Shown here one piece after another: positions 21,777 through 34,348 of a stretch of DNA of 64,000 bases; the first letter of the stretch is position 1, and each line of letters opens with the position of its first letter. Below the pieces are notes generated by a model that saw only the letters and a list, made by a program, of their open reading frames with translations, was not told where the DNA came from and did not search any database. The DNA is from Sphagnum compactum. Lineage: Eukaryota; Bryophyta; Sphagnopsida; Sphagnales. Where the stretch lies: positions 5,435,267 to 5,499,266 of the forward strand of contig OZ234502.1 of assembly GCA_965153455.1 (NCBI GenBank). Direction: 5' to 3'. Both the position numbers and the translations under genes were made by a program.

Positions 21777-24700
21777 AATAGGAAGTGAAATCAAACTACA
21801 GTTCAATTAAAATTACTTTCACCTACTTTAATGAAGGTTTAGTGTGAATGTCATTCAGGGTTTCCAGATGTTTGTGGACTAGTTGTGCTTATATTTGTGC
21901 TTTGCACTATGATCTTTATTTTGTGTGTTTTGACAACATCAAGTGATGCTTTAACAATGTCTCTTTATGTCTTCATAATATTCTTTAAGGAGACTATTAT
22001 GATGGGGAAAACATGTGTTGGAAGTCATGAGTGTTGCTTCTCAAGTAAACTTCTATTATGAATAAAGAAAAGGCCAAGTTGTTTGCGTAAAAAGCTATGT
22101 CTTGGACCATGTAAGCACCTTGTGGGCCTTGTGGGGGATGGCAAGTGGAAATGTATGGGGAAAGAACCACAAAAAGATAAACAATTGTCAAGTTGGTTGT
22201 GATTGAAGGTGTTGAAAAACATGTTTGGAGAATGAACTGCTAATGCAATAGTGAAATGTTGAATCTAGGACATTTTAAAATAGTTCAATCACAACAACAA
22301 TTTAAAGCTAGTGGCATGTGCACATCAACTGGTTATGGAGGGTTACAACTGGGGACATGTATGTACCTGCTTGTTTTCTCTCTAATTGGGTCTTTGTTTT
22401 CTCATGCCATCATTGTTGAACAAGTTACATAAATTGTCTTTAGTGATCTGATTATTCCTGCATGGATTCAACAAGGATGGGTGGTCTTTGATGGGACATG
22501 AACATAACGTGGTGACTATATTTAACGCCCCCAACTATTGTTATTGAGTGGAAAGTTGTTGGACTCTTTATGTAGCTCCTATTGTTGATTTTTTTGTCTT
22601 TTCTTTATGTTTGTTTTCACCATGTATGAAGATGTATTTTTCACTTCTAGGGTTTTGTTAATGACATGAATAGTTTTGGTGGGTCAACAAGAGATATCAT
22701 TACCATTACCTATTACATTATTGACTTTTGGGTGAAAGCATGCTAAAGTATACCAAAAAAGTAGTCCTCCCGAGTAAAAAAACACAAATTGGAGACAAGT
22801 AGATTAAAAAGTAGGTGATGCCTTAAGAGATTGTCCTTTTGAATTACATGAAGGCATCAAATGTGATATGTTGATGTTTTTGAAAGTTTCAAAAGTTGTA
22901 TCAACCTTTTTAAAAACCTACTTTCAATCTTTTTGCAAAATTTGCCAATTTGTCATGTTGTGAGAAAGTAGATTGAAAATAGGTCAAAAAAATTTAACTT
23001 GGAAATTTTACCCATATGTTGCATTTTGAAAGGGTTTGGGGCACGATTTAACGAATCTAGCACATGTAATGCACTTTAGTATCATATCAAAAAACATGTT
23101 TTGAATGCCAAATTTGAGTTTATCAAAAACTTACTTTTAAGGGGCTTCACATTGTCATAATCCAAAAATTCAAATTCCAAAAAATGTGTATCAAGGTGCA
23201 TAATGGTTCAAACATTAGTAACACATCATTTGAATTGTTTGATTTTGAAAATGTGCAATATCAGTCAGAGTAATAAACTTTCAATAATAAATAAATTATT
23301 GAGAGTAATAATATATAGGTGCATTCATAGTAAAAGGAGCCAAGGACTGCGTGTACACGCATAAAATCATGCACCCCCATGACTTTGAAAAATGATTATA
23401 TGAGTTGGAAGGATTATAATTTAATGAAATCATTTTCAAAATGTTTGTATACTTATGAATTTTGTGCAATTTCAATATGTTTCATCAGTCATAAAATATA
23501 TAGTAAGGAGTGGACAATTCGATGTGTACAAGGTGTTAAAATTTTGAATGTCATTTATCTTATGTAAAACCAAACCATTAATTTTGAAAAATTGTGGATG
23601 ACCATATATTGATGATTATGAGGGCATGATATAATTAAATATTTGAATATATGTTTTAAATTATCCACGATAGTTTTTTTTTAGTGTTTAATGTGCTTTT
23701 GATCATTAAAACTACATAAATTGAAAAACGTCCTCAAACAAAAAACATATGTTTCGGTATAAACAAAGGCAAGGTTGCATTTTCATGAATATTGAATGTG
23801 TTATATAACATTATTTGTTTTTTTTCTGAATATGTTCTGCTCCATTTGGAATGATGTTAAAGAAAAGTATGTTTGATAAACTCAATGTATAATGTATCAT
23901 TGAAAGTTTGAAACACATAGTATTTTTAAAAATTCACATGTTGACTTTTGTTGAAATCTACACATTTGATTTACTTGAAAATTTATCATTAAAAAATATA
24001 TTTAATTGCATATTGTTAAAAAATTCATGGAAACACATGTGAAATAAACTTTTGAAGTTGGCACTATCATCCAATAATGGGCCCTACTCAAAACATGGAG
24101 GCCATGTTTCAAACTTGAAGAAACATAGTCCTTAGAAAGGACTTGCACCTAGGGCCCATTTGCTCATTTTACTGTGAATGCACCCATACGTTAAGATCAA
24201 TGATCATATATGGTTTATTTAATATGAAAGTACACCCCAAAATTTATGGCATGAAAATGCTTAAAATGCAAAAGATTCCAAATCTACTTTTATTTATTGG
24301 TAGGGATCATCAATTCATATACTTTACCATGTTTTCACCCTTTTATTGTAATTTTATTTCTTAACTACTAGCCAACATCATGCCTAAGTCTTCCCATTGC
24401 TTCTAAAAATAGAACAAAAGTTTAGGATGTAGATTTTTTCTATAATTGTTTATCAAACTGTAGTCAAAAAGTCTCTTCATGTGGCAGCAGCTGTTTTTAA
24501 GAGTGTTGTAGGAGCCACCACCACTACACTTGATGAGCCTATAAATAGTGATTTAGTTGCTCCCAATGACCTTGCTCTTCCCTCTCAAGCCATGGAGGTG
24601 GATGTTGGTGCTATTATTTCCAAACGTATAGGAGTCACTACTATAACCCCATTTTTTGAAGGTGTTTTTGTTCTTGCTGTTGTTGCTCATGTATCAATTA

Positions 24701-27115
24701 TTGCTAACAAGTAGGAGAATCAGCATGATAGCCATAATGACAAAAAAAGATGAGAATAAAAATCTTGCTCTTGCAGATACTGCCATCAATCCTTGCCCTA
24801 GACTAGTGGTGACAAGCCAAAAAATCCCCTTCCAATAGTATTTCCTTAAGTTTCAAACTCTTTTGATTCCACAAGAGTCTGTAAGTCATCATCTTCATAG
24901 TCTAGCATTTCCTCTTCATTTATGATGGGTGTGGGAAGGGTTACTATCTAGCTGTTAGCCATAGTCTAGTCTTGTCCTTGACCTTCAACATCTAATTCTA
25001 TTTTAAGAGACCTTTCGGCTTCAACAAGCTGGGAGTGATGTTTTCTATCAAAGTAATTTAAATTCCATTCCATTATTGAAACTAATGACCTGTTGGAGAT
25101 TCCTTTTCAGGTTTTGTCTCTATAAATGCAAGCCATGTTGTGAGATTGTTGTTACCGTAGGTTGCAACAATAGGTATATAAACATATTTGGAAGTATAAG
25201 TGATAAGGATCCCCTCCCCTCTCCACCCATTTTTTTCTGCAATTAATGCAAAACATGGCTTGGTGTTGAACATGGAATCTCCAATGAATCACAATCCTAG
25301 TAGAAAAGAGGAATTGGTAGTTCTAGACTAGGACTTGGCGGAAGTCAGTTCAATGGTAGGTCCACATATCCATCTCGGGACAAAGTAGATGGAGAAATGT
25401 TGGAAAAAAAACATAGTTGAGGAGGACCATAGTAACAAGAGAAAAATTTATCAAGCATGTAGAACAAAAGAAATTTTTTTGTGCAACAAGCTCACATTAC
25501 AACAAACATGTAATATAATAAATAAAAAAGAGCTTGAGCATTGCAACAAGCGCGTGTAATAAGGAAAAAAAAACTTGTGTTGTAGCAAGTGTACACAACA
25601 GAAGAAGGAACTTTTTCACAAAAGAAACTTATTTTTTCCCCATAAGAAGTTCACATTGCAAAACAATATAATATGGCTCTTGGTAATGACAACAAAGAGG
25701 GCATTTGTATTAAAGCATGGAGGCTCAACAGACAAGAACAAAAAAAAATTTGATGATCATGGGGTTGCTATGGGAAGCTCATCAATACATTGTTTGTCCA
25801 ATTATTGTTGACAAGTGATAGGGTGGAGATGTTCTAAATCTTCTTGTGCATGACTACAACCCACCTTTTTCACATTGTTCCTCTATCATTACACAAAAAC
25901 CTTCTTGTTGCATACCAATGTTTCCAATCTTTGCACAAGACACTTGTGGTTCTTGATAATGAAATAATTATCTTGGGTAGATTAAGGTGTGCAATAGTAG
26001 GGTTTTGATGTGCATGGCAAAGTGCAATAATTTGGTTTTCCTTGTGCAATGGTGTGCAATCATGGGGTAAATGAGAGATGAACTCAATTTATATTTATTA
26101 GTTGTAGGTCACATATTTAGTTATAGGTCATAGTTATAGGTTCAGATCTATGTATGGAGGAATTTTTTTTGTTTGTTTGTCATGTTGAGATTTGTTAAAC
26201 CATGACGCTCCCCATTGCATTCTTGTAGTGTTGGAAAGCCCACCATGGGGATGCACTAAGGTGGTTTCATAATGTTTAGACCTATGATGTAAGAGTTACT
26301 TAATATTGAACCATTTTGTCATAGAAAATTCAATAGAATGAAAACTAAAAAAATTAGGAATATTGTTGGAAAGGCTTCAATGAGAAGAGGACCATATGGA
26401 GGTAACTTTGTAAAATTTCTAGACCTAAGGTTCTTGAGTAGTCCATATTGAATTTTGAGTAATCTTTGTCATTGGCAATTCAATAAAAAATCAACAAAAC
26501 CAAAATTGGAAAAAATTTAGATTTCACACTTGGGCCATGGGCCACACTAGAACATATCACATTCGATTTTGCACATTCTAAGAGTTGGGTTTCATGGTCA
26601 CATATTGTAGGCAATGAATTTTTGTTGTGGTGAAATTTGGGCATTTTGCAAAAAACATTTAGAAAAAGAATATTCCCTTGTCTTTTGGGAGACAATTTGC
26701 CAAAAAAAAAAACCAATGTTTTATTTAAAAAATCACCATTGAAAGTCACTACAATTGCTTAAAACATGAAAGCATACTGAAGATTTTTTCACTTTCATAA
26801 TTTGAGTATTGGCAAATTTGGCTAAATATACTTATGGATGATTGCCATTCATTGAGCAACATCACAATATTGAAAAAAGGAAAAGGGAAAAAAAAGCCAT
26901 TACATCATAGATAGGATTGATAGATAGACAGTTGCTATAAACCAAATTTCAGAAAGAAATAGAAATGTTGTATCACTGGGAGAATATAGTTTTAAACATG
27001 TTAAATGTGGGATAAAAAATAATATAGGCTTAGGACTCCATGGGCTTAGGTACCCTAATATGCTAGGTGTTTACAGACACTACTACACTCAATGAGAGAG
27101 CCCTTGCAAATTGGA
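21777..27115. other. AT-rich intergenic spacer
   Basis: Apart from one GGTGCATTC-family element (23318-24185), nothing in this 5.3 kb shows protein motifs. The longest frames (for example near 24481-24714, which has no ATG start) are compositionally non-coding. The last 100 bp before 27116 are probably the 3' untranslated region of the germin-like gene. Confidence 0.55.
23318..24185 (+). mobile_element. GGGTGCAATCA-family TIR element, copy A
   Basis: The element begins GGTGCATTCATAGTAAAAGG and ends with the inverse, TTTTACTGTGAATGCACC. Terminal inverted repeats are about 22 bp with two mismatches. The interior is AT-rich, without coding potential. It is homologous along most of its length to copy B at 33460-34348 in the opposite orientation. 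Both share GACTTTGAAAAAT/GATTTTGAAAAAC at one side and CCTTAGAAAGGACTTGCACC at the other. No clear target duplication was recognised. Confidence 0.8.
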
Positions 27116-28274
27116 TCAGGGCGCTGCCTTACTCCAAAAGGAAGGGACAGATGCTTGTAGTGAGCAGAGCTCTTGAGATTTGATTCCCAGTGACGCCTCA
27201 AGCACCGCAGAGGAGATGTTGGTGGCCAGCAGCTGGTTTGCTGAAAGCAAGAATCCAGGGTCCTGAGAGTTGAGGCTGTTGAAAGTCACTGCAGGTCCAG
27301 TACCCACATTGATCTGGAAGTGCAGACTGGCCCTGGGGAAGATGAAGACGTCTCCTTGTTGCAGTACTTCGGCGTATAGCACATTGGCGTAGCTGATGAA
27401 GCCTGTGTAGATGGAGCCTTGCACCACGAACAAAGTCTCGGTGGCTAAAGGATGGATGTGTGGAGGAATGACGCCGCCTACTCCGAAATCAAGTCTTACA
27501 TGGGAGATTCCTTGTGTGTTCAATGCTGGGTATTGGTGTACATCTCCCAACGTTGGGATCGCGTTTGTACCTGAGATGGAGACATTCCCTGAAATATAAC
27601 CAAATGACGAGTAGCAGAGTTAGGATTTATGGTCTGGTGAATGCTGCTAAATAATTGCAATATAATGAAGTGGGTCTTGGGATTGATCGTTATCTAACTT
27701 GTGCAGTTTGTCGAGAAAGTCTTTGTTTAATGAGACTAGGTGATCCGAATGTGCAGACTTGTTCATACACATTCTAGTGTGTTAAGTGATAGAGCAGGGA
27801 GTAACATCGGCGCTGTTTCTCATTTGGTGTAGAACGCGACAATAATATTATATTGCATGGCAACTGGCATGTTCGACCAATTACATAACAAAAGCCTGTG
27901 GAGGAGATTTTTGACGAGCTAATTATTAGCATATAAATTTTTTTGTAGACCCATTTCGCAAAAGTTCAATGGCTTAGGATCGAACCAGCTTTACGGAATC
28001 CCGTGAAGAGGAAGTCTTTAGAAGTAACAGTAGCACGGTCTTTGCAAGCGAATCCATTAACATGTGGAGCACTAGGGGAAAAATCTGCCACACAGAAGTC
28101 CTGCAAGGGATCTGGATCCGAAGCTTGCACCATCTGAAGAGCCGGAGCAGCGACTAGTAGTAGCGCTGTGCAGCAGGCAAATGAAAAGATCACCTTCCAA
28201 GCTTGACTAGCCTGACCTTTGCTGCAGCAGCTTCCGGCACTTGTGTACAACAAGCTCATGATGGCAACGTCCAT
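27116..28274 (-). CDS. Germin-like protein (single-domain cupin)
   Basis: Two exons, 28274-27986 and 27588-27116, join in phase 1 to 253 residues. Residues 28-51 form a hydrophobic signal segment, preceded by an unusually long N-terminal stretch of 27 residues; a start at Met6 would shorten it little. After the signal come the family Cys pair (Cys61, Cys77), then cupin box 1 around PPHIHPLATE (His140, His142, Glu147) and box 2 GDVFIFPRASLHFQ (His186). These are the four metal ligands of germins. Germin-like proteins are secreted, Mn-binding, oligomeric apoplastic proteins, some with superoxide dismutase or oxalate oxidase activity; the activity cannot be decided here. Box 1 and 2 are intact and the intron has GT/AG ends. 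The 5' side carries a tandem array of telo-box motifs. Confidence 0.92.
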
Positions 28275-28280
28275 TGTGCA

Positions 28281-28430
28281 AAACCCTACACAAGCAAGGA
28301 GAAAAAAAAACCCTAGTGTTAGTTATGTTCACTGGGGAAAAAAAAACCCTAGAGTGTTAGTTATGTTCACTGGGGGAACAAAAAACCCTAGAGTGTTAGT
28401 TCGGTTCACTGGGAAAAAACCTAGAGCAGC
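28281..28430 (+). repeat. Tandem repeat with telo-box (AAACCCTA) cores upstream of germin-like gene
   Basis: Three to four copies of a 37-39 bp unit (AAACCCTAGAGTGTTAGTTA followed by TGTTCACTGGGG) run directly upstream of the germin-like start codon. AAACCCTA occurs at 28281, about 28308, 28344 and 28383, and a degenerate copy follows. Telo-boxes are known promoter and leader elements of plant genes. Tandem amplification here is seen directly; a regulatory role is inference. Confidence 0.8.
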
Positions 28431-29034
28431 AAATATTTGAAGAGGTCTGGTACAACTGCATGTACCTAACTAGTAACGACTCAACACTTGTGCACGTGAG
28501 AGTACTGGAGTTCACCCAATAGAGTTATCGGTGAAGTAAGATAAACACAGCACCAGAACCCTGAGTTTGGTCATACACAGAGTGAGATTCAAAAAAATAC
28601 CTGCAAAAAAGAGCTAGTAGACTAGAGCAAGGAAGGAAAGGCACTGTGTAGTGTGTACTAATTGTTGTACTTTCGATACTTGGAACGAATGAGCAATCTA
28701 CCAACGACTCTTATACTAGAAATGAAACTTTAGAGAGTTAGCTGAGTGACTACGTGAAGAAGAGCCTTCAAAACTCACGTGGTTTGAGTTTTTTGGTTGC
28801 CTCTTTGGGGGGATTTGGTGTACATTTTCTATCTTCTTGGAAATTTACCATGTATCAATCATAAGTAGTAAGTCCACCTATTCACTCCATCAAAAATAAT
28901 AGTTTACATGAAGTTTTGACCACACTCCCCATGCATGGGCACCACGTTCGCACTATGGCAATTGTGCATCGGAAGAAAGATGTATAAAAAATGGTGATTG
29001 TCCGTACGAAGATTTAGCCAAATCTGGCTATACA

Positions 29035-29455
29035 CCACATATGAAGTACAAATATTTAATTGCATTTTTATGTTTTTGGCTACATGGCAAGAAACCAAGT
29101 CTGGAGATTTTTATTAAATTTTTCCCATTGCTTTTGGTGATTAAAGTAGAAATCTTTAATTGTCCTTTTTATAGTTTTGGCTACACACTGAAAACCAAAT
29201 ATAAAAATCTGGATTTAAAATTTTTTTTTTTCCCATCACTTTTGGTGATTAAAGTACAAATCTTTAATCATCCTTTTTACATTTTTGACTACACACTGAA
29301 AACCAAATATGAAAATCTGGAATTTTTTAAAAAAAAAATCCCGTCACTTTTTATGTTTAAGTTCAAATCTTTAATCATCCTTTTATATTTTTGGCTACAC
29401 ATGAAAACTAAATATAAAAATCTGGCAAAAAAATTTCCTGTCACTTGGTGATTAA
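29035..29455 (+). repeat. Tandem repeat, about 105 bp x 4
   Basis: Units are marked by GGCTACA (29078, 29179, 29287 as GACTACA, 29393), each followed by AAAACCAAATATRAAAATCTGG and TGGTGATTAAAGT. Spacing is 101-115 bp. A long open frame across the array merely translates the repeat and should not be taken for a gene. Confidence 0.85.
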
Positions 29456-30889
29456 AGACCTCCAAAGTCACTTGATTTTTGAATTCTGAAATTTTCTTTT
29501 TGGTGAAATTCGCCAATAAAAAAGGTCTGCTCCACACCAGTGTTTCTTTTTCCATTTTTGTGATGTAGCTGAAGTGGCAAACATCTATAAGACATTTCAG
29601 TCAATTTGGCTATAATTAACCATTAAAAAAATAGTGGTGTGGAGGGGAAAATAAAAATTCACTTTTCTCATGTTCACCAAAAGTGGTGATCAGCCACAAG
29701 AGGATTTAGCCAAAATCTGGCTATAACACAAATATAAAAATTAAAAAATTAAGGAATCCCATTACATGTTGATGAACTTCTAGAACCCGTTAGCTAAAAT
29801 ATGGGGATTTTGAAAGAAGAAAGCTAGAAATTTGCCCAAATCCTCCAAAAATCTTGACAATTTCATAAATTTCTTCCTCGAAATATGGGGATTTTATTTT
29901 GAAATCTGTCAAAAAACGTTCCCTTTAAACCATGTTGCATGGGAATGTTTTAATAACAAGATAATGAATTTCACCACACTAAGAAAAATCATTCATGTGG
30001 AGCGGTCAAACTCTTTTCCCGACATACTGTTTCTTGTAAATGTGGCAATAGATCGGGACTTATGAGTCGGTTCGCAATATGAGGGTCAAAAGACTTCAAA
30101 AGTCTTTTGGGCAAGACTTTAGTCCACAAGGTGTATCAGGCATGTGTAGTCCCGGGGAGGGTACATTCACAAAATAAGGGACCTTGGATGAGGTCCCTAG
30201 TTGGAGAGTCCGGCCCCACATTTTGAGAACATTTCTCTGACCTGTGGGCCCTATTGAAAATTATGATCCCTTTTTACCATTTCTATTGGCCCGCTAAAAT
30301 TCTTACAAACCTACCAAACCCCATTACGGATTTAGCGAAACCCTATTACAGAACTAACCGTAATAAGATTTAGCCATTAGTTCACTCAAGATAACTAAGG
30401 GAAAAAAAATTTCAGACCACTGAATGAGGCAATTTTGTTTTACCATAACATTTTTTTCTACACACATGCCTATTCAACAACATCCTCTGTATATTTGAGC
30501 ATCTCCAGTGGTGCTCAGTATGTGACTCTGAGAAAATATTTTTCACATCCAAGTTTTGGTTATGTACTCTTTTGCAACCCCAGCCATAAAACTGTACTCG
30601 GGACAGCAAATCGGCAGGGGACTACTAATAGCAAACCACCTGGACCAGTCACACTGAGTCGCAGTTAGATCATATTTAGTACACGCTTTTCAAAAAGTGG
30701 TGTTGTTTACCCAAAGAAATGTCAACTTTGAAGACCCCGATTTCATGCTTAGTAAAGTTTACAAGCAACCCCCCCCCCCCAAAAATTTATAATGTTTACA
30801 AGAAACCTACCCCGAAAAAAGGGAGTGGTTCCTATCCTAATTGGAGCAAGTTAATGAAAAAACTTCAATGAGGAGTTTTTAGAAGGGTT

Positions 30890-31153
30890 GCCCTTATGAA
30901 GGTCCATGGTGGAAAAGTTTGTTTGAGGTTTGAAAAATTATACCCTGCCCAGACTGCCACAAACATGTCCATGTGGGAGCTGGGCATGGGGGAGTGTCCA
31001 ACACGGTTGTGCCATATGAATATCCATGGTGGAAAAGTTCCTTTGAGTTTTGAAATCTATACCATGCGTATGGGTATGGAATGTGCCATATGAATATCCA
31101 TGGTGGAAAAGTTCCTTTGAGTTTTGAAATCTATACCATGCGTATGGGTTATG
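30890..31153 (+). repeat. 74-bp tandem repeat, two close and one diverged copy
   Basis: The unit GTGCCATATGAATATCCATG plus TGGAAAAGTTCCTTTGAGTT and a CTATACCATGCGTATGGGT tail occurs at 31009-31082 and 31083-31153, nearly identical. A diverged copy (ATGAAGGTCCATGGTGGAAA) begins at about 30896. Two nearly identical adjacent copies imply a recent duplication. Confidence 0.88.
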
Positions 31154-31379
31154 GAAACGTGTTTGCTTCACCAATTTTGCCAATTTGACTTTTCCTTTTT
31201 GCAAAGTCCACTTTGGTTATTTTCATGTTGTGAAGTTTACATCCCAATTGCCACATTGGGAACTCATCAAAGGCAACTTTATCATTTGGACTGCCCAATG
31301 TGCTTTGAGCTACCTATTTGGAATGTATAGAGAGATCAATGTGAAAGGTTTTTGAGTTCAATTTTATGTTTTGTTTGTG

Positions 31380-32350
31380 TTCAATCTTAACTAAGCATTT
31401 GAGATGTAAGCCCATCCAATGGTAAATCATCCATTCTCATCCAAATAGATGATGTGGATGATGTGTGAAATTGATTAATTTATAAACTTGACCTCCATCA
31501 ACCTATGTCCATGGGTTGAATTATGGTAAGTGCATTTAATCCCATTGATTGGATGAATTTCATGTATGAATTGTGTCCAAATGCAACAACATTAATTTTG
31601 ATGAATGAAGAGAAATGACCCCACTAGATGAAATTTGCCCTAGTTCATGAACATGAAACAATTGGGTTATTCTTTATGATGTTTAAAGATGTGTTAACTT
31701 CTTCATCCATGGAATATAATGTAATGTACAAGAAATATCATCCATGGATTCCAATAGATGGACTCTCATTTAGAATATTTTGTGGATGAAATTTCACCAT
31801 ATTTTGTGATGGAATAGAGTCCATCAAGAAATATCAGATCTAGGATTTCATATCATCCATGAAACATAATTCATTCAAAGTTTTATTTTGACCAATATAA
31901 TTCATCAAAATTCCATAGATGAACATCCATGAAATATAATTTTTGAATTTTCAATGGATGATTGGATGAATTTTCCATTGAGAACTACAACTCATCCTTG
32001 AGATTTCATTGACAAAAGTTTTAGAAGAAAGTTCATCCAAGCATTCGAACTTTGATTGGATGAACTTAACATGTTGTAGTGATAAATTATAATGAATGAC
32101 CTCAATTTTCATGAAACTTTCAAGAGGAAATAAAGTTCATCCATGAAATGTCATTAAAATTCATCAAAATTTCCCAAGATGTTCATCCATGGGATATCAT
32201 GCATGAATTTTCAATGGACCTAGAACTTTCATTCTTGAAATTCATTGATAAATGATAAAAAATTCATGGAAAATTTTACAAGAGCATATAAAATTCATCT
32301 ATGAAATATTATCTATCATTTTATTTCATCCATGAAAGTGCATATGGGTT
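31380..32350 (+). repeat. Zone of dispersed CATCCATGAA/TTCATCC words
   Basis: Nearly 1 kb is enriched in short words CATCCATGAAAT, TTCATCCA and GATGAATT in both orientations, without a fixed period. It looks like an old, degraded minisatellite. No coding signal. Confidence 0.5.
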
Positions 32351-33459
32351 GTTATGTCAACATGACATGATGTGAAAACTAACTTCAGTGCAATTAAAAT
32401 TTTCACATAGTTTTTTTCCTTTTTTCCCCCACCTTACAAGTAAGTCAACTAGTATTTAAAATATTCAATCATGAGCATGGAAGCAAGTTACAACAATATG
32501 TGGGCCACCACTTAAGGGTGACTTTAAAGGCAAACCCATCTTTGAGTGGTACCACTAAGTACCACCTCTCCAAAATTTAAGGAAAGGTGGACCCTTTTTT
32601 TTTTTTGTTTTAATTGTGATTTTTATTGTTGACTTGCACCATATGGGCTTTGTGTTCCTCACCAATGTATACACTATGGAAAATTGTTGACACCCTACAT
32701 AAGCTACACAAGAAAGAGATTCATGTTCTCAAAATGTTCTTGACATGTGTTCCTAAATTTTTTTACCACTAACCATTAAATGTCAAGTTGCACCATTGTA
32801 AAAATATATATTTTATTTATCAACTATAGTCAATAGGGTATGGCCCAAATTGCTAATTGAAAAAGAAGTGTGAATTATTACAAATTTGTAAACATGAAAA
32901 CAATGGCCTTTCAAGATTTCTTGGTTTTGACCTTTGAAAAGTACTCAAAAAAATGTAGTTGTTTCAATCCACAATTTATGAAACAATATAAAAAGAAGGA
33001 CTATTTGAGGCCCTCCTAAAAATTAAAATCATTTTTTAAAAGTGAAAAAATATGTTCCTTTTGTGCTATTAAAAAAAAACCCCCCAAGTGTTATTTTCCT
33101 AAAATTTTTTTTTTAACCACTCATTTGAAGTATTAAATTTTATTTTTTTGTAAATCCAATCAGAAAGTTTCAAATTCTACATTGCTTGGGTAATCTGTTG
33201 ATATAAAATTTGAAATAAAAAGTTTTCCTTGAATGAATCCTATGTTGTAGTCAAGTTGGGTGGGTTTCAAAAATTGGAGGTGTGATGTTCTTAATGGTAA
33301 CACCTAAGGATGGGTTTGCCCATATGACATTGTTGCCATTTGGATGATGAATATGCATGATGATTTGTCCTTGTACACTTTCATTTCATATAATGGTCTA
33401 AAATCTCACACACCATTTTTAACAATTGGGCACAAATAAAACCTAATATTCAACTCAAA

Positions 33460-34348
33460 GGGTGCATTCATATTAAAAAGAACCAATCGCCCCAAGGTGC
33501 AAGTCCTTTCTAAGGATTTTGTTTTTTCAAGTTTGAAACATGGCCTCCATGTTTTGGATAGAACCTATTATAGGATGATATTGCCAACTTCAAAAGTTGT
33601 ATTCACATGTGTTTCCATGAATTTTAGATCAATATGTAATTAAATCTATTTTTTAATGATAAATTTTCAAGTAAATCAAATGTGTAGATTTCAACAAAAG
33701 TAGAAATGTCAATATCTTTTAAATAATATGTGTTTCAAACCTTCAATGATGCATTATACATTGAGTTTATCAAACATACCTTTCTTTAACATCATTCCAA
33801 ATGGAGCATAAAATATTTACCAAAAAAAATAAAATCTTATATAACACATTCAATATTCATGCATCCTTGCCTTTGTTTTTATATATATATATATATATAT
33901 ATTTACATCTTTGAGGAAGTTCATGTAAAATTATGTAGTTTTAATTATCAAAATCACATTTAAACACCAAAAAAAGACTATTGTGGATAATTTAAATTTA
34001 AAATATTCAAATTTTTAATGATACCATGCTTTCATAATCATCAATATATGTTCATTCACAATTTTTCAGAATTAATGGTTTAGGTTTACATAAGATAAAG
34101 GAAGTTTAAAATTTTAACACTTAGTCTAGATTGAATTATCCACTCCTTATACAGTTTATGACCAATGAAGCATATCAAAATTGCACAAAATTCATTGTGA
34201 TGAAATTCATAAGTATATAAACAATTTGAAAGTGATTTCATTAAATTATAATCCTTACAACTCATGTAATTGTTTTTCAAAATCATGGGGGTGCAAGATT
34301 TTATGCATGTGCACTCAGTCCTTTGCTTGTTTTATAAGGAATGCACCC
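33460..34348 (-). mobile_element. GGGTGCAATCA-family TIR element, copy B
   Basis: The ends are GGGTGCATTCATATTAAAAA on the left and TTATAAGGAATGCACCC on the right. The interior is homologous, in reverse orientation, to copy A 10 kb away. Length is 889 bp against 868 bp in copy A. A (TA)n run at about 33880-33902 is an internal microsatellite expansion. No coding capacity; moderate divergence from copy A implies an older insertion. Confidence 0.78.

Noticed and set aside
24481-24714. 77-codon frame MAAAVFKS-like
   Set aside because: The first codon is GTG, the frame is isolated in AT-rich DNA and no family was recognised.
29041-29451. 136-codon open frame
   Set aside because: It is the translation of a 105-bp tandem repeat, lacks any motif and is compositionally Phe/Leu/Lys from AT-rich DNA.
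33878-33903. TA microsatellite as a separate feature
   Set aside because: It is an internal expansion within element copy B and says little on its own.
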